From positions 1 through 42,511 of the forward strand of contig JAEYTW010000428.1 in the NCBI GenBank assembly GCA_023433835.1: a stretch of DNA of 42,511 bases. The letters run 5' to 3'. The notes beneath the pieces were generated by a model, which saw only the letters and a list, made by a program, of their open reading frames with translations, had not been told where the DNA came from and did no database searches. The translations under genes were made by a program, and so were the position numbers. Every line of letters begins with the position of its first letter. Within the stretch, counting starts at the first letter, position 1. Positions 39,530 through 42,511 of the stretch are shown one piece after another. Source of the stretch: Pseudomonadota bacterium. Lineage in GTDB: Bacteria > Pseudomonadota > Alphaproteobacteria > Ferrovibrionales > Ferrovibrionaceae.

Positions 39530-39542
39530 TGGTGCCAAAGCG
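39530..39542 (-). promoter_or_regulatory. R1, transposase A end-binding site
   Basis: TGGTGCCAAAGCG ends 14 bp before the right terminus at 39556, mirroring L1 at the left end. Together with L1 it fixes the prophage boundaries. Confidence 0.82.
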
Positions 39543-39551
39543 TTTGGCGCG

Positions 39552-39695
39552 CTACAAGCAATCGGGGCAGAGCTGGCCGGGGCGGTCGACCAGCTGGCGG
39601 CAGCCCAGGCATTGCGGGGGCAGCAGCACGTCGAGCAAAGCTGACCCGGCGGTCAAAATTTTACGCTTCGCCCATGTCGATATCGCCGCCGTCAT
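39552..39695 (-). pseudogene. comF: comF, 5' part (split by prophage)
   Basis: This is the N-terminal 46 residues of ComF. The ATG at 39695 starts MTAAISTWAKRKILTAGSAL, then LDVLLPPQCLGCRQLVDRPG and QLCPDC, with the first zinc-type Cys pair. At the prophage edge the frame reads Leu and stops at TAG inside phage DNA (39552-39554). The native gene would continue CWGRIRFIAPPF in the other half at 1-343. It is divergent from the methyltransferase gene, with only 17 bases between starts, an arrangement I recall from Alphaproteobacteria. Confidence 0.93.
39557..39560. repeat. Target-site duplication, right copy (AGCA)
   Basis: AGCA follows the right terminus and equals 340-343. Joining left flank and right flank through one AGCA recreates the comF codons GAT-TGC-TGG-GGC. 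Confidence 0.8.
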
Positions 39696-39712
39696 GTTAG
39701 GGTCCGGCCGAA

Positions 39713-40618
39713 ATGACCTCCGGGACACCCATATTGTTCGATCGTGCCGCGTTGCGCGCCCGCCGCGCGCGGGCCGCGGGCAATTTCGCCGCGCACGATT
39801 TCCTCTATCGCGAGATCGCCGACCGGCTGGCCGACCGGCTGGACGATGTGGTGCGGCAATTCCCGGTGGCCCTCGACCTCGGCACCCGTGGCGGCCTGCT
39901 GGCCGAGGTGCTGGGCCGCCGCGGCGGCATCGAGACGCTGGTGCGCCTGGATCTGTCGCCCGGCTTCGTCACCCCGGGACCGGGCGTGGTCGGCGACGAG
40001 GAATTCCTGCCCTTCGCGACGGCGAGCTTCGATCTGATCTTCAGCGTGCTGGGCCTGCACTGGGTCAACGATCTGCCGGGCGCCCTGCTGCAGATCAACC
40101 GCGCCTTGCGGCCCGACGGGCTGTTCGTCGGCGCCTTCTTCGGCGGCGCCACGCTGATGGAGCTGTCCGACGCCTTGCGCCGCGCCGAAAGCGAGGTCGA
40201 GGGCGCATTGAGCCCGCGCACCGCGCCACTCGCCGATCTGCGCGATGCCGCGGGGCTGATGCAGCGGGCGGGCTTCGCCCTGCCGGTCGTCGATTCCGAA
40301 ATCGTCACCGTCACCTATGCCGACCCCTTCGCGCTGATGCGCGAGCTGCGCGGCATGGCCGAAACCAACGTGAGCGCCGAGCGCCGGCGCCGCTTCAGCC
40401 GCCGCGCCACGCTGTTCCGCGCCGCCGAGATCTACATGGCCGACCACGCCGGACCCGACGGCCGCATTCCCGCGACCTTCGAAGTCATCACCGTGATGGG
40501 CTGGCACCCCGCCGCCAACCAGCAGCAGCCCGCCCGCCGCGGCAGCGCCAATGCGCGCCTTGCCGATGCCCTCGACGCGATCGAGCATTCCACGGGCGAG
40601 AAGCCCGGCAACCATTGA
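39713..40618 (+). CDS. SAM-dependent methyltransferase (NDUFAF5/BioC-like)
   Basis: A 301-residue class I methyltransferase. The N-terminus ILFDRAALRARRARAAGNFA and HDFLYREIADRLADRLDDV is typical of the NDUFAF5-like family, followed by motif I (VALDLGTRGGLLAEVL), the acidic VRLDLSP, and the conserved LPFATASFDLIFSVLGLHWV, NDLPGALLQINRALRPDGLF. In mitochondria the relative NDUFAF5 hydroxylates a complex I subunit, and bacterial members may have a different substrate. A motif DLRDAAGLMQRAGFALPVVD precedes the C-terminal part. It is host-derived and is followed by a gene in the same direction 33 bases on. Confidence 0.9.
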   Translation: MTSGTPILFDRAALRARRARAAGNFAAHDFLYREIADRLADRLDDVVRQFPVALDLGTRGGLLAEVLGRRGGIETLVRLDLSPGFVTPGPGVVGDEEFLPFATASFDLIFSVLGLHWVNDLPGALLQINRALRPDGLFVGAFFGGATLMELSDALRRAESEVEGALSPRTAPLADLRDAAGLMQRAGFALPVVDSEIVTVTYADPFALMRELRGMAETNVSAERRRRFSRRATLFRAAEIYMADHAGPDGRIPATFEVITVMGWHPAANQQQPARRGSANARLADALDAIEHSTGEKPGNH

Positions 40619-40651
40619 CCCCAGCCTCATAGCCGAAAGCATAAAAGGATC

Positions 40652-41212
40652 ATGATCAAGCAGACCAGCTTCTATTTCCTGCGCCATGGCGAAACCGAGT
40701 GGAACCGGCTGCGCCGCTGTCAGGGTCGAAGCGACATTCCGCTGAACGAGACCGGCATCGCCCAGGCCCACGCGGCCAAGGAGCGGCTGCGCGGCATCGG
40801 CATCGGCACGATCTGCGTCAGCCCCCTGATCCGCGCCCGCGAAACCGCCGAGATCGTCAACGAGGTGCTGCAGCGCCCGATCGTCGTCATCGACGAGTTG
40901 CAGGAAATCTCGTTCGGTCCCTATGAAGGCACCGAGCCCGGCCCCTGGTACACCGACCTGCTGAAGGGGGTGGCCCATGAAGGCGTCGAATCGATCGACG
41001 ATTTCTTCGCCCGCGCGCTCTCCGGCCTGAACAAGGCGCTGGAACATGAAGGCCCGGTGCTGGTCGTCGCCCATGGCGGCGTCTTCTGGTCGGTCCAGCA
41101 TCACGCCGCCCTCGGTCCGCGCAACGTCATTCCCAACGCGGTGCCGCTGCGCCTCGACCACGGCCCGGAAGGCTGGATCAGCGAACTGATGGAGGCCGTC
41201 GAGGCGGCCTGA
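40652..41212 (+). CDS. Histidine phosphatase family protein
   Basis: A 186-residue phosphoglycerate-mutase-like phosphatase. The catalytic motif FLRHGETEWN (residues 8-17) contains the phosphorylated His. Later family residues include the CVSPLIRARETAEIV block (about 55-69), EISFGPYEGTEPGPWYTDLL and the second catalytic His in VLVVAHGGVFWSV (about 134-146). The substrate is not clear from sequence. Start: ATG 40652 after AAAAGGATC. It probably forms an operon with the methyltransferase upstream and the transporter, which begins five bases after its stop. Confidence 0.92.
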   Translation: MIKQTSFYFLRHGETEWNRLRRCQGRSDIPLNETGIAQAHAAKERLRGIGIGTICVSPLIRARETAEIVNEVLQRPIVVIDELQEISFGPYEGTEPGPWYTDLLKGVAHEGVESIDDFFARALSGLNKALEHEGPVLVVAHGGVFWSVQHHAALGPRNVIPNAVPLRLDHGPEGWISELMEAVEAA

Positions 41213-41217
41213 CGGCC

Positions 41218-42102
41218 ATGATGCAGGCCTACGAACGGCTGCTGGGCACCGGCACGCGGCGCGGCGTCGCCTCGATGACGCTGAGCATGATGCTGTTCAT
41301 CGTCAACGATTCGCTGATCAAGGTGGTCAGCGCCTCGCTGGCGGCGGGCCAGCTCATCGCCATCCGCGGGCTGATCGCCTCGCTGATCATCCTGGCGATC
41401 ATCGTCGGCACCGGCGCTGCCCGCCATCTGCCGCGGGCCTGGAGCGCCCCGGCCGTCTGGCGCGGCGTGCTCGACATGATCGGCAGCCTGCTCTACCTGC
41501 TGGCCCTGTTCCACACGCCGATCGGCAATGCCACGGCGATCAACATGACCTCGCCGCTCGGCATGACCGCCGCGGCCGCCCTGTTCCTGAAGGAAAGCGT
41601 CGGCTGGCGGCGGTGGAGCGCCGTGGTCGTCGGGTTCCTGGGCGTGCTGATGGTGGTCCAGCCGCGGCCCGAGGGCTTCAACTACTGGTCGCTGCTGGCC
41701 ATCGCGGCCGTCTTCTTCGTCGTCGCCCGCGACCTGATGACCCGCCAGATGCGCGCCGACATCCCGTCGCTGGTCATCGTCCTGTCGGCCTCGGTCGTCG
41801 TCATGCTCGGCGCGGCTGCCTTCTCGCTGGCCGAAGGCTGGAAGCCGATCGCCTGGATCGATATCGTCCTGCTTGCCGTGGCCGCCGCCTTCGTGATCGG
41901 CGGCTATTCCCTGATCGTCGACGCGATGCGCCACGGCGCGCTGTCGATCGTCGGGCCGTTCCGCTACACCGCGCTGATCTGGGCGCTGCTATCGGGCTAT
42001 CTGGTCTGGGGTGACGTGCCCAACCTGTTGGCCATCGCCGGCATCATCGTCATCGTCGGCAGCGGCCTCTACGTCCTGCACCGCGAACGCATCAGGCGCT
42101 GA
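41218..42102 (+). CDS. DMT-family transporter (EamA)
   Basis: A 294-residue inner-membrane protein with about ten hydrophobic segments in two EamA repeats. The first repeat includes MMLFIVNDSLIKVVSASLAA, GQLIAIRGLIASLIILAIIV and ATAINMTSPLGMTAAAALFL; the second includes VIVLSASVVVMLGAAAFSLA and VGPFRYTALIWALLSGYLVW, then GDVPNLLAIAGIIVIVGSGL. Such proteins export metabolites or amino acids, and the substrate is unknown. The start at 41218 lies five bases after the previous stop; the next codon is also ATG. Its TGA abuts the stop of the convergent gene. Confidence 0.9.
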   Translation: MMQAYERLLGTGTRRGVASMTLSMMLFIVNDSLIKVVSASLAAGQLIAIRGLIASLIILAIIVGTGAARHLPRAWSAPAVWRGVLDMIGSLLYLLALFHTPIGNATAINMTSPLGMTAAAALFLKESVGWRRWSAVVVGFLGVLMVVQPRPEGFNYWSLLAIAAVFFVVARDLMTRQMRADIPSLVIVLSASVVVMLGAAAFSLAEGWKPIAWIDIVLLAVAAAFVIGGYSLIVDAMRHGALSIVGPFRYTALIWALLSGYLVWGDVPNLLAIAGIIVIVGSGLYVLHRERIRR

Positions 42103-42110
42103 TCAGCGCC
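42095..42110. terminator. 16-bp palindrome between convergent genes
   Basis: GGCGCTGATCAGCGCC is a perfect palindrome whose centre, TGATCA, contains the two opposing stop codons back to back (TGA 42100-42102 on plus, TGA complement 42103-42105). It could form an eight-base stem in both transcripts, but no T-tract follows, so termination is only suggested. Confidence 0.4.
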
Positions 42111-42480
42111 GGCACCCCCAGGCCAGCGTCACCGCGCCGTCCTCCGCCACCGGGATCAGCCGGTCGAGGGCCACGCAGCCGCCCTGCCAGCACAGCCGGT
42201 AATCGGCGGTGAAATGCGACCGGGTCAGGTGCAGTGCCGTCTGTGGCGGCAATTCGGGCCGGTAGGTCCAGGCACCGTCCACCAGCACCGCGTCGGCCGG
42301 CGGCTCCATCCCCGCCCCCGAACCGCGGACGCGGGCCGCCGTGACGGTCAGGCGGCCGTCGTCCAGCACCCGCCAATCCTCCTCCCAGGCGATCTTCTCG
42401 ACCGAATGGGTCCAGGCGAGCGTCAGCATGGACACCATCAGGGGGACCGTCTTGGGCCCCGCAGCGAGGCAGAGCATCAT
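42103..42480 (-). CDS. DUF1850 domain-containing protein
   Basis: A 125-residue protein. The N-terminus MMLCLAAGPKTVPLMVSMLT is hydrophobic and could be a signal or anchor. It is followed by the DUF1850 pattern: HSVEKIAWEEDWRVLDDGRL, VTAARVRGSGAGMEPPADAV, a WTYRPELPPQTALHLTRSH segment and CWQGGCVALDRLIPV near the end. DUF1850 genes often sit next to TRAP/TAXI transporter genes; the upstream partner would lie beyond the right edge of the window. A GGGAG precedes ATG 42480, but the frame is open to the window edge, so an earlier start is possible. Confidence 0.83.
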   Translation of the reverse strand: MMLCLAAGPKTVPLMVSMLTLAWTHSVEKIAWEEDWRVLDDGRLTVTAARVRGSGAGMEPPADAVLVDGAWTYRPELPPQTALHLTRSHFTADYRLCWQGGCVALDRLIPVAEDGAVTLAWGCRR

Positions 42481-42511
42481 GCGGCGTGCTCCCGCAAGGC
42501 GACCGCAGCCT

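Larger units (their letters stand above)
344..39556 (+). mobile_element. Complete Mu-like transposable prophage (siphovirus-type tail)
   Basis: The ends are TGTGATGAGG on the left and, on the complementary strand, TGTAGCGCGC on the right. Each end carries CGCTTTGKCACCA exactly 14 bp inside the terminus. The 4-bp direct repeat AGCA abuts both ends, and removing the element plus one repeat restores comF in frame. Gene order is that of transposable phages: repressor, Ner, A, B, early genes, GemA, Mor, lysis, terminase, portal, F, protease/scaffold, capsid, gp36, gpG, gp37, tail, com, mom. The tail genes are siphoviral (tube, G/GT, 2044-aa tape measure) with no sheath or baseplate set. All core genes are intact. 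Confidence 0.96.

Noticed and set aside
344..39556. Mu-type invertible tail-fibre segment, Gam and C genes
   Set aside because: No invertase gene or inverted gix-like sites, no Gam-like protein and no second Mor/C protein could be recognised; absence by reading alone is not proof.
39692..41161. 489-codon open frame on the minus strand
   Set aside because: It covers the methyltransferase and histidine phosphatase genes in antisense; both have clear family motifs on the plus strand.
1..42511. tRNA or rRNA genes
   Set aside because: No cloverleaf with a GTTCRANNC arm or rRNA segment was recognised in the intergenic stretches.

Overview
The window holds one complete Mu-like (transposable) prophage, about 39.2 kb, inserted in a bacterial chromosome. 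The host looks like a GC-rich alphaproteobacterium. The reasons are the comF / divergent methyltransferase neighbourhood, a GapR-type (DUF2312) protein and a GTA-type three-TM holin; the order and genus cannot be read from this sequence. The prophage runs from 344 to 39556. It begins TGT and ends ACA, is flanked by a 4-bp direct repeat AGCA (340-343 and 39557-39560), and splits the host gene comF. The 3' part of comF lies at 1-343 and the 5' part at 39557-39695, both on the minus strand. Joining the two halves across one AGCA restores an uninterrupted ComF reading frame.

Layout, left to right. (i) 344-518: left attachment end with three copies of CGCTTTGKCACCA (L1-L3); two inverted copies (R1, R2) lie at the right end, in the same geometry as the MuA binding sites of Mu. 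(ii) 915-1850: a repressor on the minus strand and a divergent operator/promoter region. (iii) 1850-12950: the early region on the plus strand, with Ner-like regulator, DDE transposase A, ATPase B, a long run of small overlapping early genes (wHTH proteins, a DnaA-domain-IV-like protein, DUF3164, DUF2312/GapR-like, a LexA-type DNA-binding domain, Cys-rich small proteins), one reversed zinc-ribbon-like gene, GemA (gp16) and a Mor-family activator. (iv) 12955-19820: a Mor-type promoter, then an L,D-transpeptidase-fold lysis candidate, holin, DUF2730, VpaChn25_0724, small and large terminase, portal and head morphogenesis protein F with a C-terminal PBECR-like nuclease domain. (v) 19821-20169: a structured non-coding region at the exact centre of the prophage, in the place where Mu carries its strong gyrase site, followed by a second copy of the Mor-type promoter motif. 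(vi) 20170-26664: protease with nested scaffold, decoration protein, major capsid, head-tail connectors, tail tube, and tail chaperones linked by a -1 frameshift site. (vii) 26661-38051: a 2044-aa tape measure, two tail-tip proteins and a repeat-rich tail fibre. (viii) 38048-39470: a lipoprotein and an overlapping com-mom pair for adenine modification of DNA.

The transposition and head modules are Mu-type, while the tail module (tube, G/GT frameshift, very long tape measure, no sheath) is siphovirus-type. This makes it a relative of the B3/D3112-like transposable siphophages rather than of Mu itself. No key gene is visibly broken, so the prophage could be functional.

Right of the prophage are host genes: a SAM-dependent methyltransferase, a histidine phosphatase and an EamA/DMT transporter on the plus strand, and a convergent DUF1850 protein.
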